Shown: positions 8,890 through 16,010, numbered from the stretch's first letter. The stretch is 17,003 nt of DNA from an uncultured beta proteobacterium (GCA_903944555.1 CAJASG010000444.1:1-17003); one strand, 5' to 3'. Notes: a model not told the origin generated them from the sequence alone. Made by a program: numbers and translations.

Positions 8890-9840
8890 ATGATCCAGAT
8901 CAAAGCAAAATCTATTAAGGAGAAGCCTTTGCCCTTGGTCAGTCAGGAAGTTGTTGAGCAAACGACGGGACTCAATCGGGAAGTGTTGCGTAAATGGGAG
9001 TTGCGCTACCACTTTCCCGTGCCGACCCGAGGTGCGCGAGGCCAGCGCTTGTATTCCCAAGACGATGTGTTCCGCTTGCAACTCATCAAGCAGCTGATGA
9101 ATCGGGACATGCGACCCGGCAAGGTGGTGCCTTTGCCATTGGCTGATTTACAGGCGTTGTTGGCTGATGCCCGTGCGGTAGTTAGCCGGGATACCGGGGA
9201 GTCGGTGGATTTGATATTGCGCTGTCTGACGCCGGGCGCACCTGTCCATGCTGTGCGCACCTATCTGGAGCGACTCATCAAGGTGGAGGGCTTGGCGCAC
9301 TTTGTCGAGCAATACCTGCCCATGTTCAATCTGGCCGTGGGCAATGCTTGGGAGGCGGGGAAGTTGGGTGTGCATGCGGAGCACCATTACACTGCGACGG
9401 TGTTTCACGTGGTTGGGCGTGCAATGCCGATCGTAGCGCCATTGAACGACTTGCCCCGTGTGCTGGTGACCACTCCGCCGGGTGAAATCCATGGGCTGGG
9501 GGTACTTGCTTTGCAGGCTGAGTTGACCCTGCAAGGTGCCTATTGCGTCAGCTTAGGAACCCAAACGCCGCCGCAGGACGTAGTCAGTGCGGTCGATGAT
9601 CTGGGTATCGCGGTGGTGGCTATTTCGGCCAGTGAGTGCCTGCCACCTGATCTGATGCGGTCCTATATGGTCACACTGCGCAAAACCTTGCCGGAGAGCT
9701 GTCGGTTGTGGGCGGGGGGTAAAGGGTGCGAGCCCTTGGCGCTGCAGTTACCCGCTGGCATTGAACTCTTTCAAACCGTGGCGCAAGCGGCACTCGCCTT
9801 GAGGACCAGCGCAGCACCGCACATCAACAATCGGCATTAA
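8890..9840 (+). CDS. MerR-type regulator with cobalamin-binding domain (CarH/LitR-like)
   Basis: A 316-residue transcription factor. Residues about 13-80 form a MerR winged helix-turn-helix (REVLRKWELRYHFPVPTR, RGQRLYSQDDV). The remainder matches the four-helix bundle plus Rossmann-type B12 domain of CarH/LitR regulators. The bundle signature W-x9-EH is present (WEAGKLGVHAEH; W154, E164, H165). The loop PPGEIHGLG supplies the expected lower axial ligand H201, 47 residues after the Trp, close to the 46 in Thermus CarH. In CarH a His directly follows that Trp and caps cobalt after light exposure; here it is Glu155. The family represses target genes with adenosylcobalamin bound in the dark and releases DNA in light. 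Whether this member senses light or only B12 is open. The ATG at 8890 was chosen over an upstream in-frame TTG at 8863 that lies within the dyad; AGGA at 8872 is somewhat distant. It is followed by an SDR gene 20 bp downstream. Confidence 0.88.
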   Translation: MIQIKAKSIKEKPLPLVSQEVVEQTTGLNREVLRKWELRYHFPVPTRGARGQRLYSQDDVFRLQLIKQLMNRDMRPGKVVPLPLADLQALLADARAVVSRDTGESVDLILRCLTPGAPVHAVRTYLERLIKVEGLAHFVEQYLPMFNLAVGNAWEAGKLGVHAEHHYTATVFHVVGRAMPIVAPLNDLPRVLVTTPPGEIHGLGVLALQAELTLQGAYCVSLGTQTPPQDVVSAVDDLGIAVVAISASECLPPDLMRSYMVTLRKTLPESCRLWAGGKGCEPLALQLPAGIELFQTVAQAALALRTSAAPHINNRH

Positions 9841-9860
9841 GCCAACAAAGGAACAACACC

Positions 9861-10655
9861 ATGGATTTGGGACTACACGGTAAATGGGCTTTGGTCTGCG
9901 GCGCCAGCAAGGGGCTGGGTTTGGGTTGCGCCACTGCGTTGGTGCAAGAAGGTGTGAACGTGCTGATCGTGGCGCGTGGGGCTGAAGTGCTGGAGCAAGC
10001 TGCTACTAATTTAATAGCTTCTCACGCATATTCCACGGGGGCTACAGTGCTATTTTGTGCCCAAGATATCACCACGCAGGTGGGCCGCGATGCGGTGTTT
10101 GCCCTGCGGAGCGACTTTGACATTGTGGTCACCAACGCGGGTGGCCCGCCCACCGGCAACTTCCGTGACTGGGACCGCGATACCTGGATCAAGGCGGTGG
10201 ACGCCAACATGCTGACCCCCATTGAGCTGATCAAAGCCACGGTGGACGGCATGGCCGCCCGCGGATTTGGGCGCATCGTCAACATCACCTCCAGCGCGGT
10301 GAAGTCGCCGATCGACATTTTGGGCTTGTCCAATGGCGCGCGCAGCGGCCTGACCGGCTTTGTGGCCGGTGTGGCCCGCTCCAGCCTGGCGGCGCAGGGT
10401 GTCACCATCAACAACTTGCTGCCTGGCGCGTTCGATACCGACCGCCTGCGCGGCACGCTGCAAGGGGCCGCGCAAAAGAGTGGGCAGTCTCTGGAGACCG
10501 TGACCGACAACCGCCGCAAGGGTATACCGGCCCAACGCTTCGGCACGCCTGCAGAGTTTGGTGCAGTGTGCGCGTTTTTGTGCAGCCAACAAGCCGCCTA
10601 CATCACCGGGCAAAACGTGCTGGTGGACGGCGGGGCTTTTCCCGGAACCTTTTAG
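9861..10655 (+). CDS. SDR-family oxidoreductase with atypical active site
   Basis: A 264-residue short-chain dehydrogenase/reductase. It has the N-terminal nucleotide-binding glycine motif GASKGLGLG (14-22), NAGG (92-95), catalytic-type NITSS (141-145) and the C-terminal ITGQNVLVDGG typical of FabG-like enzymes. The usual catalytic YxxxK is replaced: thirteen residues after S144 comes S157-N-G-A-R161, so Tyr and Lys are both missing. Some SDR subgroups share this Sx3R-type change and their activity is unclear. The substrate cannot be predicted. AAAGGAA 8 bases before the ATG gives a good ribosome-binding site, and the 20-bp gap to the MerR-type regulator indicates an operon. Codons 48-66 (ATNLIASHAYSTGATVLF) are made of a 55-bp dispersed repeat and form an unusual loop after the third strand of the Rossmann fold. 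Confidence 0.88.
   Translation: MDLGLHGKWALVCGASKGLGLGCATALVQEGVNVLIVARGAEVLEQAATNLIASHAYSTGATVLFCAQDITTQVGRDAVFALRSDFDIVVTNAGGPPTGNFRDWDRDTWIKAVDANMLTPIELIKATVDGMAARGFGRIVNITSSAVKSPIDILGLSNGARSGLTGFVAGVARSSLAAQGVTINNLLPGAFDTDRLRGTLQGAAQKSGQSLETVTDNRRKGIPAQRFGTPAEFGAVCAFLCSQQAAYITGQNVLVDGGAFPGTF
10002..10057 (+). repeat. Dispersed 55-bp repeat, copy A (inside the SDR gene)
   Basis: This AT-richer segment inside the SDR gene shares a gapless pattern with two other places in the window: an AGCT block, five bases, CGCAT, four bases, then an identical CACGGGGGCTA (10034-10044). Its left half forms an imperfect palindrome (GCTAcTAA-T-TTAaTAGC). It is read through in the same orientation as the gene without breaking the frame. 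The window edge of the unit on each side is approximate. Confidence 0.8.
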
Positions 10656-10676
10656 AGGAGGGTGCTCCAGCGGCCA

Positions 10677-11579
10677 TCAGCGCCGTGATGACAGCACGAT
10701 GCCCGACACAATCAGCACAAAGGCGACGGCATGGAATGCCTGTGGCGTTTCGCCCAGAAACGCCGATGACAGCAAGGCGGTAAACAGCGGCGTGAGGTTG
10801 ATGAAAAACCCCGCCACCGCCGGCCCGGCCCGCGCCACGCCTGCACCCCAGGAGCCATAGGCAATCACCGCTGGCCCCACCGCAATAAAGGCCAGCGCGC
10901 CGATCAGCGGCCAACTCCAGTCGACATGGGCGTTGGTCAGCGCCCACTCGCCACTGGTAAAGAGCGCCGACCAGATCAGCCCGAACACCACTTGCCCGAG
11001 CAAGAACCCTGCCCAATCGGTGCGCAAGGAAGCCGACTCGGGCGTGGGGTGGGCCAGCATCCAACTGTAATAGGCCCAGGCCATGGAGGCTATCAGCACA
11101 TACAGGTCACCCGCCACTAGGCGCATGTCCAGCAGCACCTCCCACTGCCCGCGCGACAGCACCAGCAACACTCCGCCGATGGATAACAGCGCGCCCATCA
11201 GTTGGCGTCGGGAAACGGGCACCTTGAAAAAAACCTTGCCAATCAGCAACATCCACACCGGCGTGCTGGCGCCCACCAACGTCACGTTGATGGGGGTGGA
11301 GGTGTTGAGCGCCAGGTACAGCATGGCGTTGTAGCCGCCAATGCTGAACAGGCTTAAAAAGGCAAAGCGCCGCCATTGCTGCCACAAGGGGCTCCCGGGT
11401 TTGAGCACACTGCCCGCCAGTGGCAGCAGCAGCACAAAGGCAATCGTCCATCTCAGCAGGTTGAGCGTCATCGGCGACACCATGGGAGCCACCAGGCGGC
11501 CCACCACGGCATTGCCAGACCACAGCAGCGGTGGAATGATGAGCAGCACAATGGCGGTAGGGGTCAGGCGTTGGGTCAT
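10677..11579 (-). CDS. EamA/DMT-superfamily transporter
   Basis: A 300-residue integral membrane protein with about ten hydrophobic segments arranged as two EamA repeats. The first repeat begins IVLLIIPPLLWSGNAVVGRL. It contains PxxLxxLRW-like (SPMTLNLLRW) and ALNTSTPINVTLVGASTPVW motifs. The second begins GDLYVLIASMAWAYYSWML and ends FTALLSSAFLGETPQAFHAV. Members of this drug/metabolite transporter group export amino acids or other small metabolites; no substrate can be named. The start at 11579 (MTQRLTPTAIV) matches the family. The frame stays open far upstream, antisense to the quinone reductase gene, but that extension is hydrophilic, atypical and rejected. It converges with the SDR gene (21 bp between stops) and diverges from the quinone oxidoreductase gene. 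Confidence 0.88.
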   Translation of the reverse strand: MTQRLTPTAIVLLIIPPLLWSGNAVVGRLVAPMVSPMTLNLLRWTIAFVLLLPLAGSVLKPGSPLWQQWRRFAFLSLFSIGGYNAMLYLALNTSTPINVTLVGASTPVWMLLIGKVFFKVPVSRRQLMGALLSIGGVLLVLSRGQWEVLLDMRLVAGDLYVLIASMAWAYYSWMLAHPTPESASLRTDWAGFLLGQVVFGLIWSALFTSGEWALTNAHVDWSWPLIGALAFIAVGPAVIAYGSWGAGVARAGPAVAGFFINLTPLFTALLSSAFLGETPQAFHAVAFVLIVSGIVLSSRR

Positions 11580-11705
11580 CACTGGAAATGTACTCGGCCC
11601 GCAAAGCCCTTGTGCACGCCGTTGGGTGATTCGTGGCACCATGGCGACCGAATAACATCGCCTGTTGCCTGCATACTGGCACGGCTCAAACTTCTGGAAA
11701 CCACT

Positions 11706-12701
11706 ATGACGCAAACCCAATCCCGCGCAATCCGAATTGACCAGCACGGTGGCCCTGAACAACTCAAGCTGGCGCAGGTGTCCGTGGGTGAGCCCGGCCC
11801 GGGCGAAATTCGCATCCGCCACCATGCGGTGGGGCTGAACTTTATTGACATCTACCAGCGCAGCGGCCTGTACCCCATGACACTGCCAGTGCAGTTGGGT
11901 ATGGAGGCGGCAGGCGTGGTGGAGGCCGTGGGTGAGGGCGTGACCCATTTGCAGGTGGGCGACCGCGCCGCCTATGCCAGCCAACCCCCGGGTGCCTATT
12001 GCGAACTGCGGGTGATGCCCGCCAAATGTGTGTGCAAGCTGCCCGACAGCATTTCCTTTGACACCGGCGCGGCCATGATGCTTAAAGGCCTGACCGCGCA
12101 GTACCTGCTCAAGAAAACCCTGCCCCAGGGCGGCCTGCAGCCCGGCGACTTTGTGCTGTTCCATGCCGCCGCCGGTGGCGTGGGCCTGATTGCCTGCCAG
12201 TGGGCCAAGGCCATGGGGCTGCAACTCATCGGTACGGCGGGGTCGGATGCGAAGTGCGCGCTGGCGCTGGAGCATGGCGCTGCCTTTGCGATCAACTACT
12301 CGACGGAAGATTTCTTGGCGCGGGTGAAAGACATTACCGGAGGCAAAGGCGTGAAGGTGGTGTACGACTCGGTGGGCAAGGACACCTGGGATAAGTCACT
12401 GGACTGCCTGGCGCCGTTTGGATTGATGGCCAGTTTTGGCAATGCCTCAGGCCCGGTGGCCCCCATGGCACCGGGTATTTTGGGCCCCAAGGGCTCGCTG
12501 TATTTGACGCGGCAAACCCTGTTCACCCACATCGCGACCCGCGAAAGTACGCAGGCCATGGCCGATGATCTGTTTGCTATTGTGGGCAGCGGCCAGGTCA
12601 AGATCCGCATTGACCAGCGCTATCCGCTGGAGCAGGTGCAACAAGCCCACCGCGACATGGAAGCCCGCAAAACCACCGGTTGCTCGATTTTGACGTTGTA
12701 G
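11706..12701 (+). CDS. qor: NAD(P)H:quinone oxidoreductase, zinc-independent MDR family
   Basis: A 331-residue medium-chain dehydrogenase/reductase resembling E. coli Qor. The start MTQTQSRAIRIDQHGGPEQL is typical, followed by GEPGPGEIRIRHHAVGLNFI and the GxxAxxGxV region (GMEAAGVVEAVGEGV). The NADPH-binding motif is AAAGGVGLIACQWAKAMG (about 158-175). The zinc-ligand cysteines of alcohol dehydrogenases are absent, as expected for this group. Length equals the family norm. It probably reduces quinones with NADPH in the cytoplasm, in redox housekeeping or detoxification. It is transcribed divergently from the EamA transporter (126 bp apart) and converges with the tctE-like gene across a repeat-filled gap. 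The ribosome-binding site is weak (GGAAA). Confidence 0.9.
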   Translation: MTQTQSRAIRIDQHGGPEQLKLAQVSVGEPGPGEIRIRHHAVGLNFIDIYQRSGLYPMTLPVQLGMEAAGVVEAVGEGVTHLQVGDRAAYASQPPGAYCELRVMPAKCVCKLPDSISFDTGAAMMLKGLTAQYLLKKTLPQGGLQPGDFVLFHAAAGGVGLIACQWAKAMGLQLIGTAGSDAKCALALEHGAAFAINYSTEDFLARVKDITGGKGVKVVYDSVGKDTWDKSLDCLAPFGLMASFGNASGPVAPMAPGILGPKGSLYLTRQTLFTHIATRESTQAMADDLFAIVGSGQVKIRIDQRYPLEQVQQAHRDMEARKTTGCSILTL

Positions 12702-12715
12702 TTCAATTTATACGT

Positions 12716-12770
12716 CATTTAGGGCTCTAGCCCCCGTGCAGTATGCGCAAGCAGCTCCTGAATTTATAGC
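12716..12770 (-). repeat. Dispersed 55-bp repeat, copy C (convergent gap and stop codon of the sensor kinase gene)
   Basis: On the minus strand this segment follows the same spacing pattern as copies A and B, with the identical CACGGGGGCTA at 12738-12728. It fills most of the 62-bp gap between the convergent quinone oxidoreductase and sensor kinase genes. Its first bases (GCTATAA) contain the TAA stop of the kinase, so the insertion may have set the present 3' end of that gene. A short GGGC/GCCC stem at 12722-12733 could add some terminator function, but there is no T-run. Confidence 0.75.
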
Positions 12771-14200
12771 GTTTTGGGTTGCGCTGGTTCGCGGTCCATT
12801 GGGCTCAGTGGCAGGCGCGCAGTAGCAGTCAGGCCGGTGATGTAGTTCATCTGGCCCCGGTTGTCCAAGTGGATGCTTCCGCCCAGGGCCTGCACAATTT
12901 CGTGGCAAATCGATAGGCCCAAGCCAGACCCGGAGCGTGATTCACCTGCTGAAAATGGCTGGAACAGCCGCTGCCGCAACTCCGCGGAAATGCCGGGGCC
13001 GCTGTCGCTGATTTCCAGCACGGCTTGGCGCGCATCACAGGTCAGTCGCACCACCAGCGCGCCGTTTGCCGGGGTGTAGCGAATCGCGTTGTGCAGTAGA
13101 TTGCGTGAGAGCTCGCGCAGCATCCAGTCATGGGTGCGGATGGGCGCTGCGACGGTCGAAATCTCAAAATCCAGGTTCTTGGCCGCAATCAAGGGGGACA
13201 CGTCAAGGGCCACCTCGCGCAGCACCTGGGCCCAGTCCAACGCGTGGCTGGCGGGTTGCTGGGTCAGTTGCGCCACCTTGGCGAGGGACAGCATCTGGTT
13301 GGCCAGCACCGTGGCGCGCTCCACCGTGTCCGCGATTTCCAGCAGGCCCTGCGTGGGTTCCACGTCGCCCCGCTGTGCTGACTGCACCTGCACTTTCAGC
13401 ACCGCCAGGGGCGTGCGCAACTGGTGGGCGGCGTCGCGCACAAAGCGCTTTTGATGGCTCAGCAGGTGCTGCAAGCGGGACATCTGGTGGTTGGTGGCTT
13501 CAATCAATGGCACCAGTTCACGCGGCGCGCCGGGCGCCTGCAGGGGGGTGAGGTCATCGTCTGAGCGGGCTTGCAGTTGTGCACTGAGTTTGCGCACCGG
13601 CCCGGTGGCGCGCTGCACCACCACAATCACCATCAGGACAATGACGGACACCAATACCGCTTGCCGCACCAGAGTGTCGATCAGGATCTGGCGCGCCAGA
13701 GCACGGCGCAGCTCTCGGGTCTCGGCCACCTGCACCATGGCCATGGCGCGCGCGTGATCGGTGGCAACGGGTTGCAGCAACACCGCCACGCGCACGGGGT
13801 CGCCTTGGTAGGTGTCGTCATAAAAGTCCACGAGAGCAGAGTAGGGCCCCTGGTCCGGCAGGCGACCATGCCAAGCGGGCAGGGCCTCAAACCCGTCAAT
13901 CAGTTCGCCTTGCATGGTGGAGATGCGGTACACCATACGGCTGCGGTTGTCGGCCTCAAACGCCTCCAGCGCGGAGTAGGGCACGTTGGCGCGCAGTTGC
14001 ACGGCTTCGCCCGTGCCCTGGGCCGTGATGTGTTCGCCGATGGACTTGGCCGACGCCAGCAAGGTCCGGTCGTAGGCCGTATTGACCACCGCCAGAGCCT
14101 GGTGGTACAGGCTGAAGGTGTCCACCAGAATGAACAACACGATGGGTAGCAAGATTCCCAGAAATAAATAGCGACGCAGTGACAGGGTGCGGGTGGGCAT
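12764..14200 (-). CDS. tctE: TctE-like sensor histidine kinase
   Basis: A 478-residue membrane sensor kinase. A transmembrane segment at about 11-33, a periplasmic domain of about 145 residues and a second transmembrane segment at about 179-197 match the two-component sensor N-terminal arrangement of TctE/QseC kinases. The cytoplasmic part has an H-box with the phospho-accepting H259 (RDAAHQLRTPLAVL), N-box NLLHNAIRYTP (N371), G1 DSGPGI, FQPF and G2 GSGLGLSI, so it looks active. It starts 9 bases after the stop of the tctD-like regulator, in one operon. The divergent tctCBA genes point to sensing a carboxylate taken up by that transporter. The last codons and stop (QPKTL) lie at the edge of a dispersed repeat, so the original C-terminus may have been altered. 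The symbol is by family and context. Confidence 0.88.
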   Translation of the reverse strand: MPTRTLSLRRYLFLGILLPIVLFILVDTFSLYHQALAVVNTAYDRTLLASAKSIGEHITAQGTGEAVQLRANVPYSALEAFEADNRSRMVYRISTMQGELIDGFEALPAWHGRLPDQGPYSALVDFYDDTYQGDPVRVAVLLQPVATDHARAMAMVQVAETRELRRALARQILIDTLVRQAVLVSVIVLMVIVVVQRATGPVRKLSAQLQARSDDDLTPLQAPGAPRELVPLIEATNHQMSRLQHLLSHQKRFVRDAAHQLRTPLAVLKVQVQSAQRGDVEPTQGLLEIADTVERATVLANQMLSLAKVAQLTQQPASHALDWAQVLREVALDVSPLIAAKNLDFEISTVAAPIRTHDWMLRELSRNLLHNAIRYTPANGALVVRLTCDARQAVLEISDSGPGISAELRQRLFQPFSAGESRSGSGLGLSICHEIVQALGGSIHLDNRGQMNYITGLTATARLPLSPMDREPAQPKTL

Positions 14201-14209
14201 GTTGTGCGT

Positions 14210-14890
14210 TCAATCCGCCGCTTTGAGCAGGTAGCCCAGGCCGCGCAGCGTCATCAGCGTGGTTCCGGTAGGAATCAGTTTTTTGCGCAGCCGGTACACC
14301 ACCACTTCGACCGCTTCATATTGCACATCGGTTTCGCCGGGGAAAACGCATTCAAACAAGCGCTCTTTGGTCACGGCGTGGCCGGGGCGCACCAGCAAGG
14401 CCCGGAGCAGGGCCAGTTCGCGGGGTGTGAGCTCCAAAACCTCCCCCTGGAAGTAGATGGCGCCGCTATCTTTATCATAGCTAATCGCGCATGTTTCACG
14501 GGGGCTAGCGGCCGATTTGTCACTGTATTCGGGCTGCCTACGGTGCAATGCACGTAGCCGCGCCTCCAGCTCGTCGAGGTCAAAGGGCTTGGGCAGGTAA
14601 TCATCGGCCCCGGCGTTCAGCCCCAAAATCCGGTCGCCCACGGTGCCGCGGGCGGTCAGGATCAACACCGGCGTGCGCAAGCCACCTTGGCGTGCCTGGG
14701 TCAAAATCTCCAGGCCATCCAAGCCGGGCAGGCTCAGGTCGAGCAGCACCACATCGGGTGGGTTCAGTCGCCATTGCGCCAGTGCCGCGTGGCCTTCCAT
14801 GCACAGCGTGACCTCCCATCCCAGCCGCGTCAGGGCACGCTGCAGTGTGGTGCGCAGGGCGTCGTCGTCTTCAACCAGCAACAGTTTCAT
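14210..14890 (-). CDS. tctD: TctD-like OmpR-family response regulator
   Basis: A 226-residue response regulator with a receiver domain (MKLLLVEDDDALR; phospho-acceptor D51 in LLDLSLPG; T79; K101 in LPKPF) and a C-terminal winged-helix DNA-binding domain (ELTPRELALL ... VEVVVYRLRKKL ... LRGLGYLL). The ATG at 14890 was chosen because it begins the receiver directly; a further in-frame start at 14932 would add 14 residues atypical of the family. It precedes the kinase gene by 9 bases and is divergent from tctC, so control of tctCBA is the natural inference. The linker, residues 124-142 (DKSAASPRETCAISYDKD), is encoded by a 55-bp dispersed repeat read antisense, an insertion tolerated between the two domains. 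Confidence 0.9.
   Translation of the reverse strand: MKLLLVEDDDALRTTLQRALTRLGWEVTLCMEGHAALAQWRLNPPDVVLLDLSLPGLDGLEILTQARQGGLRTPVLILTARGTVGDRILGLNAGADDYLPKPFDLDELEARLRALHRRQPEYSDKSAASPRETCAISYDKDSGAIYFQGEVLELTPRELALLRALLVRPGHAVTKERLFECVFPGETDVQYEAVEVVVYRLRKKLIPTGTTLMTLRGLGYLLKAAD
14465..14519 (+). repeat. Dispersed 55-bp repeat, copy B (linker of the response regulator)
   Basis: The plus strand shows the same AGCT - 5 nt - CGCAT - 4 nt - CACGGGGGCTA layout as copies A and C (identical block at 14497-14507), plus a GCTAT/ATAGC hairpin (5-bp stem, 7-nt loop) at its left end. It sits antisense within the tctD-like gene without breaking the frame. Confidence 0.8.
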
Positions 14891-14922
14891 GGCCGCAAGT
14901 TTGACATGGCACCCCGGGCGCG

Positions 14923-14943
14923 CACGGGGCATTGGGCCCCGTG
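14923..14943. promoter_or_regulatory. Inverted repeat in the tctD/tctC divergent intergenic region
   Basis: CACGGGGC-attgg-GCCCCGTG is a perfect 8-bp-arm dyad with a 5-base spacer, 33 bases upstream of the tctD-like ATG and 92 upstream of tctC. It could be an operator for the divergent promoters or an RNA hairpin in the tctD leader. OmpR-family regulators more often bind direct repeats, so assignment to TctD is uncertain. Confidence 0.35.
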
Positions 14944-15034
14944 TTTACCCCTAGAAAATGGGCATTGCCAGACAGCCGTTTGACAGCTTGGCTGCGCATC
15001 ATTTGAGGCATTGATCAACCCCCAGGAGACTCTG

Positions 15035-15994
15035 ATGCGTCGTGCTACTTTTCTCAAATCCATGGCCGCGATGGCCGTGTCTGCAGGCTTGCCCTTGTCG
15101 GCCCTGGCTGCCAGCAGCCTGAAGATCATGATCCCCGCCAACCCGGGCGGCGGCTGGGATTCCACGGGCCGGGCGCTGGGCCGGGCGCTGCAAGATGCCA
15201 AGGTGGCAGACACCGTTACCTATGACAACAAGGGCGGTGCCGCCGGGGCGTTGGGGTTGGCCCAGTTTGTGAACGGCAGCAAAGGTGATCCAAATGCGCT
15301 GATGGTGATGGGTGCCGTCATGCTGGGCGGGCTTATTACCGGAAAACCCCCTGTGTCTTTGTCGTCGGCTACGCCGTTGGCACGCCTGACCACTGAATAC
15401 AACGTCTTCGTGCTGCCCGCCAACTCGCCCTTCAAAAGCATGAAAGAGGTGGTCGAGCAGCTCAAAAAAGATCCGGGTAGCATCAAATGGGGCGGCGGTT
15501 CACGCGGTGCCACCGAGCACATTGCCGCCGCCATGATTGCGCGTGAAGCCGGTGTCGATCCAGCCCGCATCAACTATGTTGCGTTCCGGGGCGGCGGTGA
15601 GGCAACCGCCGCCATTTTGGGGGGCAACGTCACCATTGGCGGCAGTGGCTACAGCGAGTTTTCTGAATACATTGCGGCGGGCAAGATGAAGGCGCTGGCA
15701 GTGACTGCGGGCAGCCGTTTGAAAGGCATCAACATCCCCACCCTGAAAGAGTTGGGTCTGAATGTCGAAATCGGCAACTGGCGCGGTGTGTACGGCGCAC
15801 CAGGCATCACGCCCGAGCAGTGCAAAGCGCTGACTGACATGTTGCTCAAGGCCACGAAGTCCAAGGCATGGGCAGAAAGCCTGGAGAAAAACAATTGGAC
15901 GCCCGCGGTGCTGGCCGGTGCCGAATTCGAGAAGTTTGTGGACGACGATTTTGCCGCCCTGCGCGCCATCATGGTCAAGTCCGGTATGGTCTAA
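15035..15994 (+). CDS. tctC: TctC-like periplasmic solute-binding protein of a tripartite tricarboxylate transporter
   Basis: A 319-residue exported binding protein that would capture a carboxylate in the periplasm and hand it to the TctAB permease. The ATG at 15035 has AGGAG 6 bases upstream and begins a signal peptide (MRRATFLKSMAAMAV ... SALA|A). The twin arginine with FLK resembles a Tat signal but has one extra residue between RR and F. The mature part has family hallmarks: IMIPANPGGGWDSTGRAL, a NKGGAAGALGLAQFV segment and WRGVYGAPGITPEQ near the C-terminus. Length is normal. A TTG at 15011 would add eight residues and is less likely. tctB follows 16 bp downstream. The ligand (citrate or another carboxylate) cannot be told from sequence; this family is large in Burkholderiales. 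Confidence 0.92.
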   Translation: MRRATFLKSMAAMAVSAGLPLSALAASSLKIMIPANPGGGWDSTGRALGRALQDAKVADTVTYDNKGGAAGALGLAQFVNGSKGDPNALMVMGAVMLGGLITGKPPVSLSSATPLARLTTEYNVFVLPANSPFKSMKEVVEQLKKDPGSIKWGGGSRGATEHIAAAMIAREAGVDPARINYVAFRGGGEATAAILGGNVTIGGSGYSEFSEYIAAGKMKALAVTAGSRLKGINIPTLKELGLNVEIGNWRGVYGAPGITPEQCKALTDMLLKATKSKAWAESLEKNNWTPAVLAGAEFEKFVDDDFAALRAIMVKSGMV

Positions 15995-16010
15995 AACGCA
16001 GGCGCGCACC

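Noticed and set aside
11580..12275. Long upstream extension of the EamA transporter frame on the minus strand
   Set aside because: It runs antisense through the well-supported quinone oxidoreductase gene, is hydrophilic and His/Gln/Ala-rich, and the family start is clearly MTQRLTPTAIV at 11579.
13571..14149. 192-codon plus-strand frame opposite the sensor kinase
   Set aside because: His/Gln/Gly-rich shadow without domain signals; the kinase frame is complete.
15035..15060. Twin-arginine (Tat) signal on TctC
   Set aside because: RR is followed by two residues before FLK instead of one. Other TctC proteins generally use the Sec route, so Tat export is not claimed.
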